From an uncultured Clostridia bacterium (GTDB lineage Bacteria; Bacillota; Clostridia; Christensenellales; Borkfalkiaceae), in assembly GCA_947627575.1 (NCBI GenBank), contig CANQWN010000007.1, positions 45,909 through 109,908 on the forward strand: 64,000 bases of DNA, in the 5' to 3' direction. The notes under the pieces are model-generated. The model saw nothing but the letters and a program-made list of their open reading frames with translations, had not been told where the DNA came from and ran no database searches. The translations under genes were made by a program, and so were the position numbers. Below, in pieces: positions 48,609 through 57,068 of the stretch. Positions within the stretch are counted from its first letter, which is position 1, and every line of letters begins with the position of its first letter.

Positions 48609-49637
48609 TTACGCCGATATGCCGAATATAGCCGCAACCGCGGTTATTACAAGCGGAATGGTAACCAAACTTAAAACCGTGCCCGAAACGAACCCGGAAG
48701 CGGCTGTGCGCGTATCCCCGCCGAAACTTTCAGCCATGGCAAGGACGGACGCCGCAGGCGACATAGCCATAGCTATAACGGGCGAAATGTAAACAAATTC
48801 CTCAAACCCGCTTGCCGCGCCCGCACCCAAAACGCCGCGGAAGGGCAAAGCCAACGCCAAAGTGAGAAAGGGCGCAACCGCAAGCCGCAAAAAGCCCGCA
48901 AAGTATGAACCTTTGTCCCCGAAAATGCTTTTAAAATCCATTTCCGCCACGCGCACGCCCACTATTATCATTGAAAGGGGCGCCGTCATATAGGATAAAT
49001 ACTGCGGCAACATACGCAGCTGTTCTGCGCCGTCAAGCATAAATATATTTATCTGCGGCACGAAGAACAGCGCCAAAGCCACCACGTTTGAAATTACGGT
49101 GGGGTTTAACAGCACCTTTTTAAGGCGTATGTTTTTTACGCTTCCCGTAATAAGCGCAACGCCGAACGTCCAGCACATAATGCTGAAAACCACGTTGAAC
49201 ACCATCATATACATAACCGCCACAGGGTTGCCGTCGGTAAAGGCTTCCACAAACGGTATGCCCAAAAATCCGCAATTGGAAAAGACGGCTATGTATGTGT
49301 ATACGTTTGCCGCGTCCTTCCTCTTATACCGTAAAAAAACAAGTTTGCAAAGCGCAAACATTATCCCCATTGCGGCAAAGGAAATTGCCGCCGTTATAGC
49401 AAAATTTTTAAGAAAGACCGTCTTTTTTATCGCCTGAACCACGGCGTAATCCTCTTCCGAAAATACGCAGAAGGAATTTATCGCCAAAGCCGGCTGGCAA
49501 ACATACAGCAACAGATTGCTTAACGTTACGGTTGCGCCTTCGCCGAAAAGTTTAAGTTTTTTAAGCGCAAACCCCGGCAACATAAACGCAAAAAGCACCG
49601 CCATAATAAGCAATACCTTTAAATAAACGTGTACCAT
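48609..49637 (-). CDS. AEC (auxin efflux carrier) family transporter
   Basis: LPGFALKKLKLFGEGATVTLSNLLLYVCQPALAINSF; 10 TM; start placed downstream of promoter. Confidence 0.87.
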   Translation of the reverse strand: MVHVYLKVLLIMAVLFAFMLPGFALKKLKLFGEGATVTLSNLLLYVCQPALAINSFCVFSEEDYAVVQAIKKTVFLKNFAITAAISFAAMGIMFALCKLVFLRYKRKDAANVYTYIAVFSNCGFLGIPFVEAFTDGNPVAVMYMMVFNVVFSIMCWTFGVALITGSVKNIRLKKVLLNPTVISNVVALALFFVPQINIFMLDGAEQLRMLPQYLSYMTAPLSMIIVGVRVAEMDFKSIFGDKGSYFAGFLRLAVAPFLTLALALPFRGVLGAGAASGFEEFVYISPVIAMAMSPAASVLAMAESFGGDTRTAASGFVSGTVLSLVTIPLVITAVAAIFGISA

Positions 49638-49644
49638 AGCGTTA

Positions 49645-49673
49645 ATTATATCACTGCCGAAAAATATTGTAAA
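49645..49673 (-). promoter_or_regulatory. Extended -10 promoter of AEC transporter
   Basis: Minus strand TTTACA-N17(ending TGA)-TATAAT, 7 nt before ATG. Confidence 0.75.
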
Positions 49674-49693
49674 CAATTTTGTTTTTGACAATA

Positions 49694-49722
49694 TGGACAA
49701 AACGGATATTTTGTGATATAAT
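49694..49722 (+). promoter_or_regulatory. Extended -10 promoter of AraC gene
   Basis: TGGACA-N17(ending TGA)-TATAAT, 6 nt before ATG. Confidence 0.75.
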
Positions 49723-49728
49723 ACGGAT

Positions 49729-50445
49729 ATGAACAGAATTACTTTTGCGGGAAAAATTCAAAACCGCCGCGAGGCGGGGGATACGCGGGCTTACGAAATA
49801 ATTGTGCCCGACCAACGCGGAGAACTTATCTGCGGCGGCGGGGAAAAGGCGTTTTGCCGCGGGAACGTGATAGTTATCCCCCCCGCTTGCGCGTGCGAAA
49901 TACGCGGCTTGCGGGAATATCTGCTTATACGTATCGAACAGGCGCTGTTGCAGTGCGGCAAACCCGCCGTGATAGACGATATGCCGTACGGCGACATAGC
50001 GCGCGCGGCTGAACAGGCGGAAAGATATTTTGCGGCGGGCGGGGGCGTGCTGGAGGCTTTGGGCGGACTTATAACGGCATATATCGCCGCGGCGCAGGGC
50101 GTTAAACAGCTTTCGCCCGTGGTAGCCACAGTGAAAAACGAGATAGAGCGCAATATAAGTCTTGCCGCGTTTTCGCTTGAAGATTATCTTAAAAGCCTAC
50201 CGTTGAACTACGACTATCTGCGCAAACTTTTCAGAAAGGAAACGGGCGTAACCCCGCACGAATATATGATTTCGCTGCGGATGCAACTTGCGCGCGGACT
50301 GCTTGAGGGGGGAATTTCCAACAGATACAGCAACTATTCGGTTGCGCAGATTGCGGAAGCCTGCGGATTTGCGGAACCGCTGTACTTTTCGCGCGTGTTT
50401 AAAAAGCGCTTCGGCGTGTCCCCCTCCTATTACCTTAAAAAGTGA
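49729..50445 (+). CDS. AraC-family transcriptional regulator
   Basis: C-terminal double HTH: SLPLNYDYLRKLFRKETGVTPHEYMISLRMQLARGLL..VAQIAEACGFAEPLYFSRVFKKRFGVSPSYY. Confidence 0.93.
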   Translation: MNRITFAGKIQNRREAGDTRAYEIIVPDQRGELICGGGEKAFCRGNVIVIPPACACEIRGLREYLLIRIEQALLQCGKPAVIDDMPYGDIARAAEQAERYFAAGGGVLEALGGLITAYIAAAQGVKQLSPVVATVKNEIERNISLAAFSLEDYLKSLPLNYDYLRKLFRKETGVTPHEYMISLRMQLARGLLEGGISNRYSNYSVAQIAEACGFAEPLYFSRVFKKRFGVSPSYYLKK

Positions 50446-50544
50446 AAAGCGCAACATATAAAGCATTTTGTCGCGCGAAACAAACCGTATCATTTTAAAA
50501 GCGGCGCGGAGTTAAACTCCGCGCCGCCCGTATTATACTTAACT

Positions 50545-51678
50545 TTAAAGCTGTTTTATTTCTGTATAAGCCATAACGAACGGTCCCGTGCCCTTCGCGT
50601 CGTTTTCCACAACCGGCTCCGAAATGTAGTATTCAAAAGTGCCGTCGCGCTTGCGGTTGCTTTCGGGTCCCAGCCCCGCCATAAGGCATATCCCGCCGAG
50701 GTTCAGCTTGCCGTCCGTTTCGGTGAGGTATTTGTTGCAGATGCCGTTGAACACCTCTTCGCCCACTTTTGCAAAGCGCTTATCCACATAGCCCAACCTT
50801 GCGCCCTTCATCATAGCGTAGGCGATCATTGCGGAACCGGAAGTTTCAAGGTAGTTGCCCTCTCTGCCGCCCTGATCCACAACCTGATAGAACATTTTGC
50901 CTACGGGGTCGATATATCTTTCCAGCCCCTCTACCGTCTCGCGGAAAATCTTTATAAGCCTGTCTTTAAGTTGCTTTGCGGTATCGGCAAAATAGCTTAT
51001 CGCGTCCACCAGACCTACGGTGTACCAGCCTACCGAACGCAACCAGAAACTTTTTGAAAGCCCCGTGTTTTTATCGCACCAGAACGCCGTTTTGGAATAA
51101 TCCCAACCGTGGTAGTACAGCTTCTTATCCTTGTCGTACATATATTTGTACACGTTTTCAAACTGCCCGACAATATCCGCATAGTTTTTGCCGCCCGTAA
51201 ACTCCGTTTCGTAGCGGGTATAGAACACCTGCGCCATATACAGCCCGTCCAACCACACCTGATTGGGATAAATTTTCTTGTGCCAGAAATTACCCAAACC
51301 CGTGCGGGGCTGCCCCAAAAGCTGTTGATATAGCAGGTTTATGGCTTTTTTGTACTTTTCCTTGCCCGTTTCGCGGTATAAATCGAAAAGTATTCTGCCC
51401 TCGTTTATGTTGTCTACGTTGTATGTATCCAGCTCGTATCCGCGGATAGAGCCGTCCTCAAACACGTAAAAATCCACAAAATTATCGATAAAATCGAGAT
51501 ATTTTTTGTTCCCCGTCTGTTTGTAGATGGTATAAAGCGAAGTCATCATACACCCGTCTATATAGTTCCAGCCGGGCGCCTTGCCGTGCTTTATGTTCTC
51601 TATGTTCCAGATTGGCTTGTCTGGCGTGGTGTCCTCTATAAGCCTGTCTATATATCTGTCTATAACCGAATAATCCAT
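50545..51678 (-). CDS. GH105 unsaturated rhamnogalacturonyl/glucuronyl hydrolase
   Basis: HGKAPGWNYIDGCMMTSLYTIYKQTG, WLDGLYMAQVFYTRYE, FWLRSVGWYTVGLVDAI. Confidence 0.9.
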   Translation of the reverse strand: MDYSVIDRYIDRLIEDTTPDKPIWNIENIKHGKAPGWNYIDGCMMTSLYTIYKQTGNKKYLDFIDNFVDFYVFEDGSIRGYELDTYNVDNINEGRILFDLYRETGKEKYKKAINLLYQQLLGQPRTGLGNFWHKKIYPNQVWLDGLYMAQVFYTRYETEFTGGKNYADIVGQFENVYKYMYDKDKKLYYHGWDYSKTAFWCDKNTGLSKSFWLRSVGWYTVGLVDAISYFADTAKQLKDRLIKIFRETVEGLERYIDPVGKMFYQVVDQGGREGNYLETSGSAMIAYAMMKGARLGYVDKRFAKVGEEVFNGICNKYLTETDGKLNLGGICLMAGLGPESNRKRDGTFEYYISEPVVENDAKGTGPFVMAYTEIKQL

Positions 51679-51694
51679 ATTTTCCCCCTTATAA

Positions 51695-53233
51695 TCAATT
51701 TTCAGTTACTTTTCCGCAATTTTTAAGCAGCAGCGCGTCGCCTACAACCCCGTCGAAAGAGACGTTGTTAAGCACAAGGTGTTCCACGTTGTCCACGTAA
51801 AGCCCCGCGCGGCAAAATTCGCTTACGTTTTCAAGCATGGCGGGCTTGAACGGCTTTGCGTCCTGCTTGAACGCAAAACTTACGTTTTCTATGCGCACTT
51901 CCTTGATGGGCTGTTCCACAAGCCCGTCGAAGTACCCCGCCATACATTCGCAATCCACGCACTCGATGTCGCGGAAGATAAATTTGCCCAAATAGGGCGT
52001 GCCGTCGTCCACGGGTATGGATTTATCGCGCGACCATACGTATTCCGTATGCCCGTCGGGATCGCAGAAATAATACATATTTATAACCAACGGGGTGATT
52101 ACGTTCACCATTTTGATATTTTCAAATACAACCCCGTCGATTATGGCGTCCTTGCCCCTGCCGCGGCGGGATTTGATGCGCAAACCCCTATCCGTGTGTT
52201 TGAACACGCATTGACATACGGTAAGGTTTTTAACGCCGCCGCTCATTTCGCTGCCCAACACTATCGCGCCGTGCCCGTCCTGGAACAGGTTGTTGCGCAA
52301 AGTGTGGCGGTTTGCGGGCGTTTTGTAGGTTTTGCCCATATACAGCTTGCCGCTTTTTATCGCACAGCAATCGTCGCCGACGGAAAATACGCAACCCACT
52401 ATGTCAACCTTGTCGCAACTTTCGGGGTCAAGCCCGTCGGTATTGGGACCCGTATACGGGTTTTGGATACGCAAATCGTAAAACGAGAGGTTTTGCGAAA
52501 AGAAGGGATGCAGGTTCCAACTTGCCGAATTGCGGCAGGTTATGCCGTGAAAGACGACGTTTTTGCAGTTGTTGAGAAATACCAGCCTGCCGCGCGCAAC
52601 TTTTCTGCCCTTGGGCGTTGCCCACCACGTGGATTTATCCGCGTTGCCGTCTATCGCGCCCTCGCCCACTATTTTTATATTTTTCTTCCCGTACGCCGAA
52701 ACGAAAGATTGGTGGCAATCGAAAGGTTCCCCTTCCCACGTGGCAAGCACGCGTTCCTTGCCGTTTACGTATTCGCGCGCGGGGATATAGGGATAATCTT
52801 CCTCTTTGGGGCTGCCCAAAAGCACGGCGCCCTTTTTAAGCTCTATCGTTATGTCGCTTGCAAGCGTTACGGGGCGGACGAGGTACACGCCCTCGTCAAA
52901 CACCACCCTGCCGCCCTTGGGGCAACTGTCGATAGCCATCTGCACGTAATACGTGTCGTCCGAAACGCCGTCCGCCTTTGCGCCCGTACTGCGTACGTTT
53001 ACAACCGCCGCGTCCGCAGGCGTTTTGAAGGTAACCGAACCCCCGCAGGAAACTTTTACCTTATACTGCGTGTCCGGCGTAAGATCGAACAGCGAAAACA
53101 CGTTGGTATCGCGGGTAGTTTGCTGTTTTACGCCGTTTACCGTAACCGTATAGGGCTTGGGGCTGTAATACGGGTTGGTATTAACCAGCTCGAAACAAGC
53201 CGAAGTTGAAGAAACGAAAAGTTTTTTAAGCAT
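51695..53233 (-). CDS. GH28 polygalacturonase-like glycosidase with N-terminal FN3-like domain
   Basis: PYTGPNTDGLDPESCDKVDIVGCVFSVGDDCCAIKSG, DGHGAIVLGSEMSGGVKNL, DRGLRIKSRRGRG. Confidence 0.93.
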   Translation of the reverse strand: MLKKLFVSSTSACFELVNTNPYYSPKPYTVTVNGVKQQTTRDTNVFSLFDLTPDTQYKVKVSCGGSVTFKTPADAAVVNVRSTGAKADGVSDDTYYVQMAIDSCPKGGRVVFDEGVYLVRPVTLASDITIELKKGAVLLGSPKEEDYPYIPAREYVNGKERVLATWEGEPFDCHQSFVSAYGKKNIKIVGEGAIDGNADKSTWWATPKGRKVARGRLVFLNNCKNVVFHGITCRNSASWNLHPFFSQNLSFYDLRIQNPYTGPNTDGLDPESCDKVDIVGCVFSVGDDCCAIKSGKLYMGKTYKTPANRHTLRNNLFQDGHGAIVLGSEMSGGVKNLTVCQCVFKHTDRGLRIKSRRGRGKDAIIDGVVFENIKMVNVITPLVINMYYFCDPDGHTEYVWSRDKSIPVDDGTPYLGKFIFRDIECVDCECMAGYFDGLVEQPIKEVRIENVSFAFKQDAKPFKPAMLENVSEFCRAGLYVDNVEHLVLNNVSFDGVVGDALLLKNCGKVTEN

Positions 53234-53918
53234 TGGTCGCTACCTCGCTTTTTTTGTTTTTGCGGCGTTTTACAAGATAAACTATAAGGTCCTTTATGCC
53301 GATAAACGCCATATCCGCGATTATCGCAAATATGCCGAACAGTATCGGCTCTACCGGAAGCCCGCCGATAAACATATTTATGAAAGTGTATATATAGTTT
53401 ACCACTATCACCACGATAAGATAGTAAATTATGTTAAGAAAGAACGTCCAGAACTGTTTGAACGGGAAGGGCAGCATCATAAAGTTGTTGTATTCCCGCT
53501 TGTCCGATTCCATATATCTGAAAACGGGGTTGACGAAAACGTCGTTTACGATGCCCATAACAATGCCGACGATAACCAGCATATCCAGATCGTCGTACAT
53601 AAGGTACACGCCCAAACCCATCATTACAAAATAGCACACCACGCCCGAAAACCAAAACTTTACAAACAGCGCTTTAAGCCAAACGGGCACTTTTGCAAGT
53701 TTATCTATCTTGTAAGGATTGAACTTGCGCGCCTTGCCCGTTTTTGTATAGTGCGACGGGTCGTCAAAGCCCATATTGGCGGTCATTTCAAAGTTTACTT
53801 CCTCGCCGTCGTATTCGTCGTCTTTAAGCGCGGCAACAAGTTCGTCAACTTTGTCAACTTTAAGATCGTAATAGTTTTCGATCGTCGTTTCCTGTATCTT
53901 TTTCTTCTTTTTAGACAT
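53226..53918 (-). CDS. Uncharacterised multi-TM membrane protein
   Basis: About 4 hydrophobic helices; overlaps GH28 start. Confidence 0.75.
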   Translation of the reverse strand: MSKKKKKIQETTIENYYDLKVDKVDELVAALKDDEYDGEEVNFEMTANMGFDDPSHYTKTGKARKFNPYKIDKLAKVPVWLKALFVKFWFSGVVCYFVMMGLGVYLMYDDLDMLVIVGIVMGIVNDVFVNPVFRYMESDKREYNNFMMLPFPFKQFWTFFLNIIYYLIVVIVVNYIYTFINMFIGGLPVEPILFGIFAIIADMAFIGIKDLIVYLVKRRKNKKSEVATNA

Positions 53919-54039
53919 AATTTACCTTTTTCCGTGCCGCGGCGGAAAAAATTGCCACGGCGACGGGCTTTGTAAAATAGCCGCCAAAATCAACTTTTGA
54001 CGGCTATTGAAAGTTATTGCTGATTTTAAAACGCTTTGA

Positions 54040-54645
54040 TTAAACTTCCGCGCTGGTATCGATTTCCTCTTTAAGTTCGGTAGATTCAACTTCCTTTCTG
54101 GTGTTGATCTTCATAAGCAACTTCTTGTAGAGAGGCATCGTTGCGATAAGAATTGCGGAAATACCTATAAACACTATCTGCGCGATAATGTAAGGCGCAG
54201 CCGCCACGAACAGAGGATCGTCTTTAAGTCCTTCGCCCGTAAAGCGCAGATAATACAAAAGATCCATACCCACAATCGCAGCCATAAACACAAACGTAAG
54301 CACAAGCATAACAATGTTCATCTTTTTGCGCTTGGGGAAAGTGTTCATATACAGCACAAGCACGAGGATGGAGAACAGCGTTGCAACAAATTCCGCAATG
54401 CCTATCCACTCCGTTTCGTTGTACTTGGCTACAGCCGCCGAAAGTGCGTCAAGCCCCAACAGATTGATTATTGTGGAAACTATCAGGAACAAAAACGCTA
54501 TTTTGGAAGGTCTGCGTTTTAAGTTTACTATCTGTTTACGGAAAAACTCTTTGATAGCGCCCCAAATTTTTGCGCCTGTGGAAGGCTTTTTCTCTGCGGG
54601 TTGTTCGGGTGCAGGTTCCACTACTACGTTTTCATTTTCTGCCAT
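54040..54645 (-). CDS. Uncharacterised membrane protein
   Basis: About 4 TM helices, Lys-rich N-terminus; directly downstream of ABC ATPase gene. Confidence 0.75.
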   Translation of the reverse strand: MAENENVVVEPAPEQPAEKKPSTGAKIWGAIKEFFRKQIVNLKRRPSKIAFLFLIVSTIINLLGLDALSAAVAKYNETEWIGIAEFVATLFSILVLVLYMNTFPKRKKMNIVMLVLTFVFMAAIVGMDLLYYLRFTGEGLKDDPLFVAAAPYIIAQIVFIGISAILIATMPLYKKLLMKINTRKEVESTELKEEIDTSAEV

Positions 54646-54658
54646 CGTATTTACCCCC

Positions 54659-55738
54659 TTAAATTATAGCCTTGCCGGGCTGATCGTCAACGGGCTTTTC
54701 GAAGAAATGCATAAGTTTTTCGTCGAAGCCTATCTTTATCTCGTCGCCGGGCTTATATGTGCACCACGACGCGAACTTGCAGACAACGTTTTTAACGCCG
54801 CCCACTTTGCCGTGTACCAAAGTGTTCATACCCAAATTTTCGTTATTGGTTACGTGAAGCTGTATGTCGCCTTCCAACGTGATGTTTTCGGGACGTACGC
54901 CCAAAATCACTTCCTGCCCTTCATAGCCGCTTAAAGCCTTTTTCTGCTCGCCGTTAAGCGCGTACTCAAACAGGTCGCTTACAAATTTTCCGCCGGAAAT
55001 TTTGCCGTCGAACATATTCATGGGAGGAAGCCCTATGAACGTAGCCACGAAGGTGTTTGCGGGTTTATCGTACAGTTCGATGGGTTTGCCTATCTGCTGT
55101 ACGTGCCCCATAGACATGCACACAATCCTGTCCGCAAGCGTAAGCGCTTCGGTCTGGTCGTGCGTGACGTACATCATTGTGGCGTTCAGCTTTTTATGAA
55201 GCAACAGTATTTCCCTTCTCATCGAGCCGCGCAACTTTGCGTCCAAATTGGAAAGAGGTTCGTCGAAGAGGAACACCTTGGGGTTACGCACTATCGCACG
55301 CCCCATCGCAACACGCTGGCGCTGGCCGCCGGAAAGCTGTTTGGGCTTTTTGTTAAGCTGGGTTTTAAGATCGAGTATTTCCGCCGCAGCCATAACCTTT
55401 CTGTGAATTATTTCCTTCTTTTCCTTACGCAGGGTAAGAGAGAAAGCCATATTTTCGTAGATGGTCATGTGCCCGTAAAGCGCATAGTTCTGGAAAACCA
55501 TCGCTATGTCCCTGTCCTTGGGCGGGAGGCGGGTGCAATCTTTGCCGTCAATAATAAGCGTGCCTTTGGTGATATCTTCAAGTCCGGCAACCATACGCAG
55601 GGTTGTGGATTTGCCGCAACCGGAAGGACCTACAAGTACTATAAACTCGCCGTCGGCGATATCGAGGTTGAAATCCCAAACCGCCTGAACGCCGCCGTCA
55701 TATATCTTTTCGATATGCTGCAATTTAACTTCGGGCAT
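54659..55738 (-). CDS. Carbohydrate ABC transporter ATP-binding protein (MsmK/UgpC type)
   Basis: VGPSGCGKSTTLRMVAGLEDI, LSGGQRQRVAMGRAIVR, C-terminal regulatory TOBE region. Confidence 0.94.
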   Translation of the reverse strand: MPEVKLQHIEKIYDGGVQAVWDFNLDIADGEFIVLVGPSGCGKSTTLRMVAGLEDITKGTLIIDGKDCTRLPPKDRDIAMVFQNYALYGHMTIYENMAFSLTLRKEKKEIIHRKVMAAAEILDLKTQLNKKPKQLSGGQRQRVAMGRAIVRNPKVFLFDEPLSNLDAKLRGSMRREILLLHKKLNATMMYVTHDQTEALTLADRIVCMSMGHVQQIGKPIELYDKPANTFVATFIGLPPMNMFDGKISGGKFVSDLFEYALNGEQKKALSGYEGQEVILGVRPENITLEGDIQLHVTNNENLGMNTLVHGKVGGVKNVVCKFASWCTYKPGDEIKIGFDEKLMHFFEKPVDDQPGKAII

Positions 55739-56361
55739 TACTGCACCTCCTCATGTTCGGGCTGTGCTTCTGCCTGAACTTTTTCTTTGGCAGCGTCTTC
55801 GGCGTCCATCTGTTTTACAACTTCCATGATGTCCACCTCGCCGCTTTCAATCTTCTTCTTTATGCTTTCGAGGCGCATGCAGTTGATATAGCCCAAGACG
55901 GCGGAAGCCACGAGGAACGCGGCGGAAGCCACAAGGTATACTACCAGCAAGGTGAATGCAACGCCCTGCGAAAGATCTATGCCGAAGTATCTTATTGCGC
56001 TGTTGAACACGTTGGTGTTCCAAAGCGCGTCGTGCCTTAATCCCTGCAGGGGGAAGAAGAATATGCGGATAATTTGTATTGCCGCAAGCACTATAAGAAC
56101 TATCGAATACTTTTTGTTATAACCCTTTATCCCTTCCGAAGAGAGGAACATCGCAAGCAACGATACAAGGGTGATAAGCACCGACAGACCGATGTCTATT
56201 TTATAGAAATAATTGTTGAACACGCCGTACATAAGCATAAAGTACAGGCAGTTGAAAACCAAACCCAAAAGCGCAAAAGTTGCGGGAAGTTTGTTTTTCT
56301 TATATCTTAAGATGTCGCTGTGGATAATCTTCTGATTTTCCGTCAAAGGTTGTTTAGCCAT
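55738..56361 (-). CDS. Uncharacterised membrane protein
   Basis: 4-5 TM helices; translationally coupled to ABC ATPase gene. Confidence 0.75.
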   Translation of the reverse strand: MAKQPLTENQKIIHSDILRYKKNKLPATFALLGLVFNCLYFMLMYGVFNNYFYKIDIGLSVLITLVSLLAMFLSSEGIKGYNKKYSIVLIVLAAIQIIRIFFFPLQGLRHDALWNTNVFNSAIRYFGIDLSQGVAFTLLVVYLVASAAFLVASAVLGYINCMRLESIKKKIESGEVDIMEVVKQMDAEDAAKEKVQAEAQPEHEEVQ

Positions 56362-56963
56362 TACGCCACCTCCTTATCTGCGGATTGTGCAAGCAACTTC
56401 TTTTCACCCTTCATAAGAAGGATTTTCCACACGAGGTTAAGCACGATAAACACGGCGTTTACCAAAACAATGGCGCATACCACAAATCCGAGGATTATGG
56501 GTAACGGATTGCTGGAAAACGGTTTAGCCGCGAAAAGACTGGGGTTTTCCGCTACGTATACCCCAAGCGCGTCCCAATCGATTGCAAAGAAGTCGCCGGC
56601 GCAGGTGCCCAAAAGTATGAAGCCTATAAGCGCCGTAATAAGCGCCATAAGCGCAACCGCGCCTACCGATATATAATTTGTTATGTAATAATTACGCCTT
56701 TTGTTGGAGGCGGTTATAAACAAAGTTACCGTAACAAGCAGGAACACTATCCCCACTATAAATAACGTCTGGCTGACGTCCTGGGCGCTTACGTTGAGAT
56801 AATATGCCATATCGTCGCCCAAAAATTGATCTATCCTGTTTTCGTAATAGCGCATAAATTCAAGACTGCCGCTGCAAAACGCCAAGCCGAGAACTATTAC
56901 GAGAGCCGCTACTACAAGCGTCACTATTGACAGGATTTTTTGGAATCTCATCTGAACTTTCAT
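56361..56963 (-). CDS. Uncharacterised membrane protein
   Basis: 4 TM helices; coupled to downstream membrane gene. Confidence 0.75.
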   Translation of the reverse strand: MKVQMRFQKILSIVTLVVAALVIVLGLAFCSGSLEFMRYYENRIDQFLGDDMAYYLNVSAQDVSQTLFIVGIVFLLVTVTLFITASNKRRNYYITNYISVGAVALMALITALIGFILLGTCAGDFFAIDWDALGVYVAENPSLFAAKPFSSNPLPIILGFVVCAIVLVNAVFIVLNLVWKILLMKGEKKLLAQSADKEVA

Positions 56964-57068
56964 ATCAAATTCCCCAAAGTTTCGCCGCGGCGCCCGCCCG
57001 GAAGCGGGCGCCGTGCAAACCTAATTTTTTTTATGCCTTACGGCAGTTTGTGTTAGCCTGCTTATCTA

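Noticed and set aside
51779-53209. 476-aa plus-strand ORF
   Set aside because: Antisense shadow of the GH28 gene
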